A stretch of DNA of 64,000 nt from Henricia sp. BOLD:AAB3569 (GCA_037783545.1 JBBELK010000514.1:310001-374000), one strand, 5' to 3'. Counted from the stretch's first letter, positions 12,601 through 27,600 are shown. Translations and numbers: made by a program. Notes: a model not told the origin generated them from the sequence alone.

Positions 12601-15600
12601 CATTGGCTCTAACTCCCCTCTGTGCGTACCTACTTTATGGACGGCCCCTAAACCGTACTTCCATTCGAAAGTGAACAATTTGGGACACCAGTCATAGTGC
12701 AAAGGTTACACACAAAAGGCTACTCATCAGCTTCATAGAAAGATAAGATATGACTGGTAAATATCGCTTGTTTCTTGGGTATCCTCCTCCTTTTAAAATG
12801 CATACCTGTTATGCAGTTGCTGTCTGTGTATCCTGGGGCACATGTACAAGTGTAGGTATTGACACCATCATTACATGTTGCTCCATTCATACAAGGGCTC
12901 GAAGCACATTCGACAATATCTGAAAAAAATGAACACAAATGAAATTGGGGACCATTTTTTTTCGCAAAATTTGACAAACCTGCTAACCAAACAACTCCTA
13001 AAAAAAAACTTAGCCTCACCTGTGGCACAGTTGCTATCCGTGTATCCTGGGGGACATGCACATGTGTGGGTATTGATACCATCAGTACATACTCCATTCA
13101 TACAAGGGTTAGGATCACACTCATCGATGTCTAGAAATATTCATAAAAATGTGAGAATTTTACACAATCAAAGCAATAAAAATATACTGCACAGAATTAC
13201 ATTTTGTTTGCTTGTGTGAATTCGGGTGTTTCGCAATTGATAGCTTTCGACCACGTGCAACGTCTGGGAATGTTTGGGTGTCACCGGCCACGCGCGTACA
13301 TGTACATGCGCACGCCAATAGACGCACATGAACATGCTTAAAAAATACCCACCAGCGTATTTTTATTCGAAAATGCCGCACGCAGCGGAAAGCCAGCGTA
13401 AAAATAAAATGATGCCTGCAATTTCCAAAGTTGCTGCATCGATTGTATCTGGAAGGCCCACAATAATAAAGGAATAAAAGTGGGTTTGGCCAGTCTTTAT
13501 TGTCCGTCTAGAAGCCGTTAGGGCTTCGCGCTACGCGCTCGCTATTTAATTGTCATCAGCATTTCATGCTTAAAAATTTCACGCCCGCCACCCCCTTTTC
13601 AAAATCCTGGATCCGCCCCTGGTATTTATGAATGTTTTTTATACATATATAAAGAGGAATGTTGGTCAACCAAGACAACCAGCCTGCAGAAATTTCAGCT
13701 ATGCAAAAAACAGCAATGTCTAATAGAAAATCTTTGACGTGCGTGCGTGGCAGATGGAATGACGCGTTCCATTAAAAAGCGTTATCAGCCATTTGTATTG
13801 GTAAAATAATGCTGCTCGCACAGGAAAAAACCTTCTCCAAACAGGATTTAATTTTCCGGTGGGCGTACTAGCAACTAACCGTTTGGGGCAGCATACCGTT
13901 TCGGAAACAGTTATTGTACACAGTAAAAACACACTAAAACAACGGTCAGAAAAGCATGGCGGTCGTACTTATCAAACCTACCTGCTTCACAGTTGTTGTC
14001 CGTGTATCCAAAATGCCGACTTTTTAATAGACTCCCCTCCACCATGTATGCAAACGTTGGGTGTACGCATTGGCTCTAACTCCCCTCTGTGCATACCTAC
14101 TTTATGGACGGCCCCTAAACCGAACTTCCATTCGAAAGTGAACAATTTGGGACACCAGTCATTGTGCAAAGGTAACCCACAAAAGGCTACTCATCAGCTA
14201 CATAGAAAGATAAGATATGACTGGTAAATATCGCTTGTTTCTTGGGTATTCTCCTCCCCCTTAAAAAGCATACCTGTTGTGCAGTTGCTGTCTGTGTATC
14301 CTGGGGCACATGTACATGTGTAGGTATTGACACCGTCATTACATGTTGCTCTATTCATACAAGGGCTCGAAGCACATTCGACAATATCTGAAAAAAATGA
14401 ACACAAATGAAATGGGGGACCATTTTTTACCGCAAGATTTGACACCCCTGCTAACCAAACAACTCCTAAAAAAAAAACTTAGCCTCACCTGTGGCACAGT
14501 TGCTATCCGTGTATCCTGGGGGACATGCACATGTGTAGGTATTGATACCATCAGTACATACTCCATTCATACAAGGGTTAGGATCACACTCATCGATGTC
14601 TAGAAATATTCATAAAAATGTGAGAATTTTACACAATCAAAGCAATAAAAATATACTGCACAGAATTACATTTTGTTTGCTTGTGTGAATTCGGGTGTTT
14701 CGCAATTGATAGCTTTCGACCACGTGCAACGTCTGGGAATGTTTGGGTGTCACCGGCCACGCGCGTACATGTACATGCGCACGCCAATAGACGCACATGA
14801 ACATGCTTAAAAAATACCCACCAGCGTATTTTTATTCGAAAATGCCGCACGCGCATGTTGCGATACGTTTAAATTATTGAGCATGTACTCAGCTTGTAAA
14901 AAACGAAAGTGTTTTTACTTGATCACGATTTAGCCTCAAGAAAGACAGTTTTAGCCGTGGCGCAACAACATAAAGCAAGGTTAAGCAACAGAGGTAAGTG
15001 CAACCAATGCGCTTTTCTTCCTCTTTTTACTGGTTGGCACTCGGGCCACATCGGTCATGCTTGTCAAATGACACCCAAAATGGTGGATGGCGTGACGTTA
15101 CCGGAAAGCAATCAATACACGCGCCACCAAGAGTTTGATGCAGAAAGGCTACGTTCCACTGTGTGCGCGCGCACATCAGGGGAAAAAGTTGACACAAGCA
15201 TTGTTAGACATGTGATAAAGTATATTATTATGTTGTCTATTCTCAAGAAAAAAGCATAGATTTAACTCTTTTTCGCAAAAGATGTTAACCGTGTATGAAT
15301 AATCTAGGCTTCCTAAATAAACTTCAACCTCTAAATCAGGTATTCATTTTCAAGTCAAATCTGAATTGTTTGTGCAATAAATATATACACCGATGTCGAC
15401 TACTCTGTCAGAAAATGCCCTCTCCAACAAAAAAACGCTATTATTTTGAAATGCCCAAATTAAGAACTTTATCATTACCAGATGATTTATCAAAATGAAC
15501 TATAGGTAGTGAAAGAACACAATTTTTGTATCCAGAAAAAAACATAAAACATTGTTGATTCCTAAAACCGTTTCAAAAATGATCGATGGAAATCGAACGT

Positions 15601-18600
15601 GGGCACATATTACACGCACACGCAGCACACATGTGTGTACGTATATATCCAGTATGCAGTAGTCACAAGATTGGAAAACAAAGAGGAAAAATGAAAGTCA
15701 AAATCTGGCCAATTTTGTCGCTACAAATCAGTATTTAGTGCAAGTTTCTCTACTCACTAGTTTCGCAATTCTCTCCTGTGAATCCCACTACACAGTTACA
15801 CGTGAAGCCGTTGATGAGATCCGTAGGCGTACACGTGCCCCCATTCATGCAAAGTTCAGCGTTGCACTCATTAATTTCTGAAATTGAATTTACATAATAT
15901 CTCAACAATCCTATTTAGAGCCTGTTTTGGGGTTTAAAACAAATGTTTTTGTTTTTATGCTAATGAAAATATGCATATTCATGACCAAGGTCATGATGTT
16001 ACAAAAGGCAAACACAGGAAAATCACATTCAACTGTGCACAAAAGATTCCACCTTTTTTTATCAAGTGTCCTGGAACGTTTGTAATCCATGACTGTTTGA
16101 GTTTGTTCTACATGTTTCCTGTTGTAAGCTATGACAAAACTGGGGGAGAAAACTCAAGCAATTTTCCACAAGTCCAACTTGAAGTCTTATGTTTTTTATT
16201 AACTTTTCCCTTCTGTCTTCCTTACGAGATGCACTCCGAACAGCGCCCTCTGTCTGTTGTTTATTGCAATGAAATCTTCAAAGTTGAAAAAGGCTACCTT
16301 TTATTGATTTTACATCCAAACGAACAATAGCATGTCTTGCTGAAGAAGTAATCCATTATATGGAGCAAAGATTAGGCAAAAAGTTGTTTAGCTTGTTATA
16401 GCCCTTTAATGAAATTAGCCCCAGGTGCCATTTTTGAAACCTCTGGAGATGTCAAAATCAAATAATTTTTTTCAGGGATGTAAAAATATAATACAATTTC
16501 AATTTTATCTACAATTTTATGAGTGTATACTTTTTTGTATACACCCTGTATGTGTAGGTACCCTAACTTTGGAAATCTCTGTCCTTGGTGAGAAGAAGTA
16601 TGTAGCAAACTTGCTGCACAAAGTCCGGGGGCTATGGGATAATGGGTTTTACTGGCCGTCACACATAAGATGTGTGCAGGCGGGACGCACGTCGGCGGAG
16701 CGTAACTGCAGAGGAGATCCGAGCCTAGCCCGGAACCCCGAGCGGTCACACTCCCTTGCCGGCTTCCGCACGGCGCGTAGGGAGACCGGTTTCCCGGCGT
16801 GCTGTGGGAAGGCAAGCTTCCATGGGGGTCGCCCTGAGACACTGACCCCGGCCACCACGCCAGCTCCGTCGTGGAGCTAGCAGGCGGGACGCACGTCGGC
16901 GGCGCGTAACCGCAGAGGAGATCCGAACCTAGCCCGGAATCCGAAGCGGTCACGCACTGCCGGACCGGAAAAACTCTGCATCGGTAAATCCCCTGGGAAA
17001 CTCCGAGCTGAGCTCCATCGACCAGCGACAGCGGCCCCCTCGGGGACCGCTCTGCTGGTCGACGGCTGGAGCGGTCACGCTCTCCCGTGTCCGTAGCGGC
17101 ACCGACTAGCACCGGCGTGCTGAGGAAAGGCAAGCTTTCCTGGGAATTGCCCACGAGGGGCTGGCCCCGCCCGCCACGCCAGCTCCGCCATGGAGCTAGC
17201 AGGCGGGCCGCACGCCGGAGGCGCGTAACCGCAGAGAGGATCTGAGCCAAACCCGAAGCTGTCACACTCTGCCGGACCCGAAAAAATCTGCATCGGTGAA
17301 TCCCCTGGGAAACTCCGAGCTGAGCTCCATCGACCAGCGACAGCGGCCCCCCTCGGGGACCGCTTTGCTAGTTGACGGCCGGAGGTGTAGCGTGAGCAGA
17401 TTGTACACCGCGAGTCCCTCGCTTGGATCGGCCTCACCGATTCAGCAGGGGTCTCACCTTTCTTGCCCATAGCGGTACCAGCAGGTATCGCAGGCACGAG
17501 GACCGGAGCCCTGTTAGGGTTAGAGATGGTTCTGGAGCCCTCTTGGGCAACATCCCCATCAGAAACCCCCAAATTTTCCCTTGTCCCTCACCTAGCGCAC
17601 TCGCGGCGAAGGCTCTATTACCATGACCAATTAACAATGGAAATTGGGCACACACCATTGTTAATAACAATGGTTCGCGCCCAACCTCCATTGTGAGTCG
17701 CTCAGAGTGTATGCGGCTTACGTTCGCTCGATGGCTGAAACTGCGCGACGGTAAGCCCAGAGCAGCACAGGAGCACTGGGCTTGCGGAGCACGACCCGGG
17801 AGCGTGTAGGCAGGATAAGGGACCCAGCGGGGAAAAGGGCGCGAGCAGTAGTGAATTGCAAACGCGCCGTGGCGGGGGCGGTACCAGGTGGATATGCACG
17901 CCGCTGAAGCTGCAATAAAAAATCTTAACCGAGTGTCGAAACTGTTCGATACTGTCCGCTCACGAGAACTATCTAGAGCGAGGGGTTAAGAAAATGCAGT
18001 GGCGCAAGCACATCGACAAAAACAACTGTATTCTTACACCCGAGTACACAGAGGCCGGTTCCCAACGCTAAATCAGGCCGACTTCGTGCAAGCCAGAACT
18101 GAAATTTGCACGATTATTTTAAGGATATAGAGGTGAAATCCGCCCCAGAGTCACTTTGTTTGCCAGGAGAACAGGTAGGAGAATCCTTGGAAGCGTGGGC
18201 AGAATCTGAAGGAGACTCTTTGGAAGACTAACAGAAATCCGATCTTGAAATTGGTTGAAACACCGGAGCACTACAGAAGTACGTCTGGTCAGGGTGAAGC
18301 CAAACGAAAAGTGAGGATGATCGCTGGGCCACGTGGCATGACCTGGGGTCATGGGGCTAGACCACACGGGCTTGAGGGGGTGGTTTTAGTGTTTATTTGG
18401 GTGAACTTATTCTCGCAAAAGGAATGCAATTGTTCAGTCAACTATGGAACAAGGTAAGCAGTTCAGTGTAATAATCTTAAAAGAATGCGTTTAATATTGT
18501 GAGAAGCACTCCTTATGTAAAGGAGGGAGACTGTGGTCGTAGATGTTGTAAGCCCGCTGTACTTGGGTTGCGGGAGACCAAGGAGTTGATTCTAGAATGA

Positions 18601-21600
18601 TGAAATGAGTTGCGGAGATACCGGTCTGTGTGAGTTGGCTTGCAGACGTCGTGCCCGAGGGTACCGTCTGGACATCAGGAAATATGGACGTCCAGGAGGA
18701 AAATGGGATGTCCTGGATCGTGTTCCTTCCCGAGCTTGATGTGAGATGCAAGTTGTTCAGAGGGTCTAACAACAACTTAAGGTCTTGCGGTACATATTAT
18801 ATGTGGCCATATGGTGAAGGTGTCATCTACGTGGCGAAGCAGGTGCTTGGGCATCGGTCTGCTGTGAGGAGTGTTGTGGTTTTAGACTTGTCCATGCACA
18901 TTCAGGGCTTTCAGGCTAAGACCCGAAATGAAAGATATTCCGTGGAAGTCCTACTTATTTATTCAAAGAATCTATCTCTCCGTCTGAACCAAGATGATGA
19001 GACGCAGGCGAGCATCCCGTCATGAATTTGGTCAAGAGAGAGAGAGGGCTAGTTGTGCGCTCACATGCAGCCCCCTTGAGATGTTGGGTCTAACTGGCTT
19101 GAGAACTTGGTGGATTTTCATGCGGAAATTATCTGCAGCAGTCTTGTTGTGGTGTTGCAATGCTAGCTGCCTCTGTTGACTGAATTTTCAAACTGGGATC
19201 GTCCCAGGTGGGTTGGTAAAGTTCAGTGCGGACGTGAGAATATAAAAGATTCTACTGCCCGACTTTGAGTAAAAGGGCGAGGACTGACAAAGCTGATAAA
19301 ATTTCCTGATCTGCTTGCGACAAGTGGTCTTGTACGTAGGAGTGGGTTGCTTGACGATAGGTGTGCCACTCTATCTGAAGGGCATACTCCCAGAGAACCT
19401 GCATTTGTATGCATTTTTGTCGATCATATAAAGAGGTCAGCTCTTGGACCTGGAGGAAATCATGGAGACTTCTTGAAAGCGATTTCAAGGTGGCTGGTTC
19501 GTGCCTTGTTATTCACACTGTACTCGACAAACTTGTATTCTTATCAAGAATTGGCATTTTAAGAATATTGCATTTCTTTGATGGGACAGGATACACCATG
19601 ATGCATTTGTGTTTTTTACTGTTTTAGTGTTGGTGCCCTACCGACAAGACTGCTAAAGTGAAAATGTCACCGTCTGTGTGTTGCCGGCCAAGGTACTGGG
19701 TCTAAATGGCCATCTCAGTACCGGTAGTGCCCCCGACTCTGCGGCCAAGCCCTACCTACATGTCTACCCCGAACTCAACTCAAGCAGAAACCCCAAGTGA
19801 ACTGCAAGTAGGGTCTTTTTATAAATTAGGGGTCCAAAAGTGTGACATTTGGTGTCCCCCGTTACACCTGATATGTTATTTTTCGTACAAAAATCATTAA
19901 AATGGCTTTTAAACCATTTTGTATGAATTGTACTTTATGTACTCACTCTTTGAGATGGAAAGTAATTAAAGAATGTGTCCTGAATTTACAAAAACAAGAT
20001 GTAAAATGCAACGGGGGACACCAACATTGGACCCCTAATTTATAGAAAGACCCAGTACCCTTTCTGCTGTATAGAATGACACCCGACTTGAACACATGTA
20101 CATGTACCTGCACACGAACTGGGCCCATAGGGAGACTCTTTTGTCTATTTGGTGCCTTTCATGTATTATTTAAATTTACAGGATCCTGTTCTTTTGTGTA
20201 TTTATTTTTCCATTGCCCTTCTACAATTTAACCTTACGTCTTACGATAAAAATTAATCCATTGTACAATTCTCGTATCTGCAGAGTTCATTAAAGTTATT
20301 GATGTCTACCGGTGGACTCCTGCCATTTTGAGACTGCGAACCACGGGTTACATATGATTGTTAGGTTAAAATTGATGGAGGAAAAATCTAGACAAGCTTC
20401 TTTTAAACGAATTTGTCAACTACCAAACGGCAGTACTTTTTCAGAAGGATGACTTTTTTTCCCCATTTTTTTGGGGGGCGGGATTATGCCTTACCTGTCA
20501 CGGTCACGGTTGACGTATCAAAGCTCAGTGGCCGAGTGGTGCTGTCGCCCTCTAGTGTGCCTTTACTGGTTAGCGCGGCCCTCACATCTGCGACAGCTGC
20601 CAATTGACCCACAGGGTACGATGCTGTTAATGAAGCCACAATGCTTCCTGGCTGCAGAAGCACAACGCGGACACGTCGAACGAGCCGCACTAGTCCAGTA
20701 CTTTGCGATAATCGCAACATCACCTGGAAAATTTGACATCTTAATTAATTGTCTTGCTCAATGCCAATTGTGCCTTGAATAAAAATTAGACGAAAAATTG
20801 AACAATTTTCTTGATTTGACCATGTTGTTAGCTTTGGGATGAGAACAAAAATCACACGGTCCTCATTGGGATTCGAACCCGAGACCAAAATAACAGTTAT
20901 TTTGATCTTCATCAGTGCAATGTGACTGGGAAAACCTGAACACCACTGGGCTCAAAAGCTCAGCTGGTGAAAGCATCTGTCCTATGTATCAGAGGTCTTG
21001 GGTTCAAATCCCAATGATGACCATGGGATAGTACACAGAACGATCGACTTACCAGTGTTTCTAACCGGCTAGCAAAGCGCTGGAATGCAATGGTGGCCTT
21101 ATTGTTGAAAGCGATTAAGTAATCGCCAGTGACACTCAGTTGGATAATAAGTGTTGGCAAAACTGCAAAACAAACATGTAGCATACAACATCAGTACATT
21201 TAAAGCTTTACAAGTGTACAAGACCATTTCTGAATAAGTTTTTGGTACTGCAAAATCAGAATATAGAATTAAGTAACGACAAAGACATATCCTGAAGCTT
21301 TTCGATTTGCACTCATCAGAGCAAAACGCAAGAATGGCGTGGGTATGCTTATCAATATAATAGGGAGGTTTAGATGTACGTAAAACGCGAACGTGAACGC
21401 GAAATTCTTTCAGCACCGGTCATTTTATGAGGAGGTCGAGCTTAGAACTCTGGCTCGAATCTTTCGCCACGAAAGATTTGTTTTCATCTGTTCTAAGATC
21501 TCCTCAGAATAGTGACCAAGTGTTAAAAGCATTTCACGTTCGCGTTCGCGTTTTACGTGCATCTAAACCTCCCTAATATAAGGCTGAAAGCGGGAATGCA

Positions 21601-24600
21601 TCGTTCGGAATGCTGCACGCTGATTGGTCAGCTGACAACAGCAGGGAGCACGCTGCTGCGTATGTGCAGTTAGACCACATGTAGCGTGTGCATGAACAAA
21701 TTCTTTTTGACGATCGACATAACACAGGTTTAGTGAAGTGTATGTACATGTATGTGGCTTTGAGCATGTGCAGATGCATGATACTGCGTGCTCTGGCCAG
21801 TACAGTGAACTGTTTTTTGCTGTATTGTTTCGAGCACTCAGGGTAATCAAGCAGATGTGCAGATGTGCATTCGGGCTGTGTGGCAGCTTTGCGAGCATTC
21901 TTGCAGACACACGACGGCTGTTTGCGGGAAGCAGGCAAGTTGTTGCGGATGGAGGATGGAACATGCTGTTTAATGCGATCTGCCAGACATTAAGACGTAC
22001 GCCGTACGTACTGAGCTTTACATTGGCACCGAAACTCATAAATAACATTGTTAAGTTGTGTGGTAGGTAGTACGTCTTTATGGACTGCCGGAAGTAACTT
22101 GCGCGCAATGAATATTACACATGGCTGACAAATTCTATGCAACGTACAATAGACTATAATGTATTAGTGTGGACTCTGAAATCTTAAAACACATAACGCG
22201 TGCATCCAGTTTTGTTTTGTTTTTGGAAAAATCACGCCATGGAATCCTGGCAACAAGGAATTGTGCGTGACTTGAGTACAGTTGCGATTATTGTGTGTCG
22301 TGTTGCCGTTTGTTCAGCGATATACTCATACAATTTGTTCTGACTTGTGACTGTCGTGTTACTTTGTTACCTGATGCCGAGTGTTCCGTCGCGGCACAAG
22401 AAAATCGCAGGTCAATCCGAGGGCAGCTTTAGTACTTAATTGTAAAAATATAAAGCATCTTACGTGAACATGAACCGTCTACATTCTGGTCAAATCCGTC
22501 CATAGTTCTACACACACATGTGAAAAAGGTGTGGTCATTGGTCCGTACACACTTCTGTCCCGTTCCAGTGCAGGGATTACCAGACGGAGCCAAGCATGGG
22601 TTTGCTTCTGTAAAACAAAAAGGAACAAATTTTGGAGTTTAAACTTTTAAAAAGAGCTAATAACTTTTATTATTAATTTGCTAAAAGTCCCAAAAGCCAA
22701 ATGTGGAGTGAAATTGCCACAAATCGTAAGTCTGAAAAAACCTGTGAAGAAAAGATGATGAAAAAATGCTCAGTTTTAGAGGTGGGAGGAAAACCCCTAC
22801 ATAATTTTTATCTGGGGGGAAACCCACAGAATCAAGCGGGAACTGAGAACCCCATACACATACTGATCCAGAGGGAATCCACAAGGCCACAGAGGTTTTT
22901 TTTCTTCTAAATTGCAGGCTTGCATTTGGCTAGAAGAAATTCAAAAGCTTTAGAAATTCGCTGTTTTTTAACCATGCAGTAATCTGGTAATTTGTCTCAC
23001 CTGTGCAACTCACTCCTGTGAGCGACTCTGGGCAATCACACTCACAAACAATTGGATCAAGAACTCCACCGTTTAGGCATTGCAACTGGCATGCTGATAA
23101 AAAGAGAATTATTTGTTAAAACAAAATTAATAAATACCTTGGACAGTTTACGCATCCCTATTAGCCGAGAGCACGTCACATGGGCAGTCTTAAATTAGCG
23201 ATAAAGAATAGTGATAATGCCCGGCTGGCTGTCCCGCGTTTGTGCCCTAGTCAGCGCGTATATGGAACACGCACATGCACACACAGACTGCACGCGCCTG
23301 AAAGCAAATTGTGCCCTTATATCCAGTCGTGTGCGTGCGCGAGCAACACGCCTAACGTGCGCAATCGAACAAAATCAACATCACGCACAGCTCGGAGTTG
23401 TACGAACGCCGTGTTGACACTAGACTGTAGGCATAGGAAAGTGAATGCAAAACATGGCAAAACGACGAGCTAATTTTGGTGAATGTTTTCGATTTACACG
23501 AAAAGTTATTTATGAATGGGATTAAAAGTAGGTTTGGCAAATCTTAAACAACCCGTTTAAAACCAGCTAGGGGTCCTGGGCACTGATAATGCCCTTGCCT
23601 GCGTGTTTAAACGCGTGTTTAAAATTGGCCAAACCTACTTTTAACCCCTAATTAAAAATTCTACCTGGAGTTGTCAGTACCGTAGGGATGCCTGTGGCTG
23701 TTTGCGGTGCAGCTGTTGTTTGGCCAGACACTGCGGGTACACAGGAATCATTGCAATTATAAAATCAGGTTAAGATTCAGTCAAAAAGTAAACATTATTT
23801 TCAACAGCACCTTTCAAATTTGTAATAATAATAATAATAATAATAGTACTTATATACCGCCCTACATGTAAAAAACATCTCAAAGCGGTTTACACTAAAA
23901 ATGTTTACATCAACGTTATACTATAAAAGCAGCTAAAATGATAATGTATTGCACAAAATTCACAACTACACTACACACAACTTGATACATATAATTAAAC
24001 GTTATAGTACTGGTCAAAAAGATGAGTCTTCAATCTATGCTTAAATAAATCATACGACTGAGCAGTCTTAAGTGTCAAGGGCAAATTATTCCATAGTCTT
24101 GGACCACATATTGAAAATGCCCGATCACTATAATACGCATTGCCCTCAATAGGTTGGTGCAGCCTGATTTCCCCCCTTGACTTCTGACGGAGACTTCGAC
24201 CACAGTGCACTTCGCGGGGGTGGGTGGGGGGGGGGGGGGGGGGGTTGGGGGTTGGGGGTGGGGGGAAGGCAGCAACAGTCACATAGGACTTTACATGCAC
24301 TGTAAAATGTTGACAAGTCATGGTACTGTAACAAGGTTTTCTCCCACTCGTTATTTGCTAGTCGACACAAGGAAGAACTCACAGGAAAACTTATATAGAC
24401 CGTATTCTTGAACGCGTGCGGGCGCTCGAACAAGGTGATTTGGGGGGAAATGTCCATAAACAGTAGAAAAGTGGGGATACGTGCATATACGTACGTATGT
24501 GGGGAAATTTGTGTACTCTGAGCGCGCAGAACTGTGGCGCACGCACAGATTTCCATTCAAAATAAACGTTTGGAAGGCGTGTGCGCGTAGCGCGTTTTGT

Positions 24601-27600
24601 GTTCGAACATAACGCACGATGGGCACGGACCACTTGACTAGCGCCCTCACACGTTCAGGAATACGGCCTATTCAGAAACAAGTCACTCCAAACAAGTATC
24701 CATATTACAGCAGCCATATTACAGCAGCCTAGATTTTAAACTTTGCAATTTTGCTTGAGACAAACAATTCTGGTGACAAGCAACAACATTAGGTTAAATG
24801 ATATTAAACAAAATTCTACCTGGAGTTGTCAGTACCGTAGGGATGCCTGTGGCTGTTTGCGGTGCAGCTGTTGTTTGGCCAGACACTGCGGGTACACAGG
24901 AATCGTTGCAATTATAAAATCAGGTTTAAGATTGTCAAAAAGTAAACATTATTTTCAACAGCACCTTTCAAATTTGTACATCATAAAATAAGAGGGGGAC
25001 CAAAAGTCTTATAGTTTGACACTGATGATACATTTTTTCACACCACTCACATTTTATTTGGGGGGCGCGGGGTGGGGGTGGTGGCAGCAACGGTCACATA
25101 TAGGACTTTACATGCACTATCAAATGTTGACAGGTCATGGTACTGTAACAAGGTTTTCTCCCACTTGTTATTTGCTAGTCGACACAAAGAAGAACACACA
25201 GGAAAACTTATATTCAGAAACAAGTCACTCCAAACAAGTATCCATATTTTTTTAATACAGCAGCCATATTTTTGTCTAGGTTTTAAACTTTGCAATTTTG
25301 CTTAAAGGCAGTATACATCATTGGTAATCTCGAAAATCAGAAATGTTCACAGATTTACGCCTAACTTACACAATATAAACATGATGACCGTAGAAAACTT
25401 CCCCTGAAATGGTTTTGTCGGAAGTGCTATAGTCTTTGAGAAATGAGTAAAATAGTTAGTTTTCGTCTCATGAGACGAAAATTCAAATCGCCCCAAAACC
25501 ACTTCGCCCGAGTGCCATTTTGCCCCAAATTACTTCGTCCAAACACTACATCGCCCAAATGCCACTTCGCCCCAAAACCACTTCGTGCACAGGCCGCGGT
25601 TCAAGGCGAATTGGTTCAGGGCGAAGTGGTTTTGGGGCGAAATGACTGCAAACACTTTTTTGACTGTTTTCTCAAAAGTTAGATGAGGTACGGAGCTGGT
25701 TTTTGCTCAGGTTGGTTTTAATCATGCATATCTTCAACCACACAAGGGGATAAAACTATTTGTAACAGTTTACCAATCATGTATACTATCTTTAAGACAA
25801 AAAATTATGGTGACAAGCAACAACATTAGGTTAATGATATTAAAATCAATTCTACCTGGAGTTGTCAGTACCGTAGGGATGCCTGTGGCTGTTTGCGGTG
25901 CAGCTGTTGTTTGGCCAGACACTGCGGGTACACAGGAATCGTTGCAATTATAAAATCAGGTTTAAGATTGTCAAAAAGTAAACATTATTTTCAACAGCAC
26001 CTTTCAAATTTGTACATCATAAAATAAGAGGGGGACCAAAAGTCTTATAGTTTGACACTGATGATACATTTTTTCACACCACTCACATTTTATTTGGGGG
26101 GCGCGGGGTGGGGGTGGTGGCAGCAACGGTCACATATAGGACTTTACATGCACTATCAAATGTTGACAGGTCATGGTACTGTAACAAGGTTTTCTCCCAC
26201 TTGTTATTTGCTAGTCGACACAAAGAAGAACACACAGGAAAACTTATATTCAGAAACAAGTCACTCCAAACAAGTATCCATATTACAGCAGCCATATTTT
26301 TGTCTAGGTTTTAAACTTTGCAATTTTGCTTAAAAGCAGTATACATCATTGGTAATCTCGAAAATCAGAAATGTTCACAGATTTACGCCTAACTTACACA
26401 ATATAAACATGATGACCGTAGAAAACTTCCCCTGAAATGGTTTTGTCGGAAGTGCTATAGTCTTTGAGAAATGAGTAAAATAGTTAGTTTTCGTCTCATG
26501 AGACGAAAATTCAATTCGCCCCAAAACCATTTCGCCCAAGTGCCATTTCGCCCGAAACCACTTCGCCCGAGTGCCATTTTGCCCCAAATTACTTCGTCCA
26601 AACACTACATCACCCAAATGCCACTTCGCCCCAAAACCACTTCGTGCACAGGCCGCGGTTCAAGGCGAATTGGTTCAGGGCGAAGTGGTTTTGGGGCGAA
26701 ATGACTGCAAACACTTTTTTGACTGTTTTCTCAAAAGTTGGATGAGGTATTGAGCTGGTTTTTGCTCAGGTTGGTTTTAATCATGCATATCTTCAATCAC
26801 ACAGGGGGATAAAACTATTTGTAACAGTTTACCAATCATGTATACTATCTTTAAGACAAAAAATTATGGTGACAAGCAACAACATTAGGTTAAATGATAT
26901 TAAAATCAATTCTACCTGGAGTTGTCAGTACCGTAGGGATGCCTGTGGCTGTTTGCGGTGCAGCTGTTGTTTGGCCAGACACTGCGGGTACACAGGAATC
27001 GTTGCAATTATAAAATCAGGTTTAAGATTGTCAAAAAGTAAACATTATTTTCAACAGCACCTTTCAAATTTGTACATAATAAAATAAGAGGGGGACCATA
27101 AGTCTCAGAGTTTGACACTGATGATACATTTTTTCACACCACTCACATTTTATTTGGGGGGCACGGGGTGGGGTGGGGGAGGGGGGGTGGAAGGTGGCAG
27201 CAACTGTCACATAGGACTTTACATGCACTGTAAAATGTTGACAAGTCATGGTACTGTAACAAGGTTTTCTCCCACTCGTTATTTGCTAGTCGACACAAGG
27301 AAGAACACACAGGAAAACTTATATAGACCGTATTCCTGAACGCGTGCGGGCGCTCGAACAAGGTGATTTGGGGGAAATGTCCATAGACGACAGTAGAAAA
27401 GTGGGGATATGTGCATATACCTACGTATGTGGGGAAATTTGTGTACACAGAGCGCGCAGAACTGTGGCGCGCGCACAGATTTCCATTCAAAATAAACGTT
27501 TGGAAGGCGTGTGCGCGTAGCGCGTTTTGTGTTCGAACATAACGCACGATGGGCACGGACCACTTGACTAGCGCCCTCACGCGTTCAGGAATACGGCCTA

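Larger units (their letters stand above)
12577..13384. repeat. Segmental duplication carrying two EGF exons (copy at 14050-14856)
   Basis: Exons, introns and flanking family-B repeat are collinear and almost identical to 14050-14856. Differences are scattered point changes, including three visible amino-acid changes. It points to unequal crossing over or local duplication after the EGF types had diverged. Confidence 0.92.
14050..14856. repeat. Segmental duplication copy carrying two EGF exons
   Basis: This is the partner of 12577-13384, with both EGF exons intact and in frame. Confidence 0.92.

Noticed and set aside
15971-16330. 119-residue plus-strand frame
   Set aside because: It begins in a GCATATTCATGACCAAGG repeat also seen near 29.7 kb, has no known domain and lies in an intron of the minus-strand gene.
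16396-17265. 289-residue open frame on the minus strand
   Set aside because: It runs through the GC-rich tandem repeat, where stops are rare on both strands. It repeats itself with the unit, has no domain and ends in AT-rich intron sequence.
19252-19488. Protein-like minus frame ([16 protein letters not shown])
   Set aside because: It may be part of a retroelement, but no recognisable enzyme motif was found, so it is only mentioned under the unclassified region.
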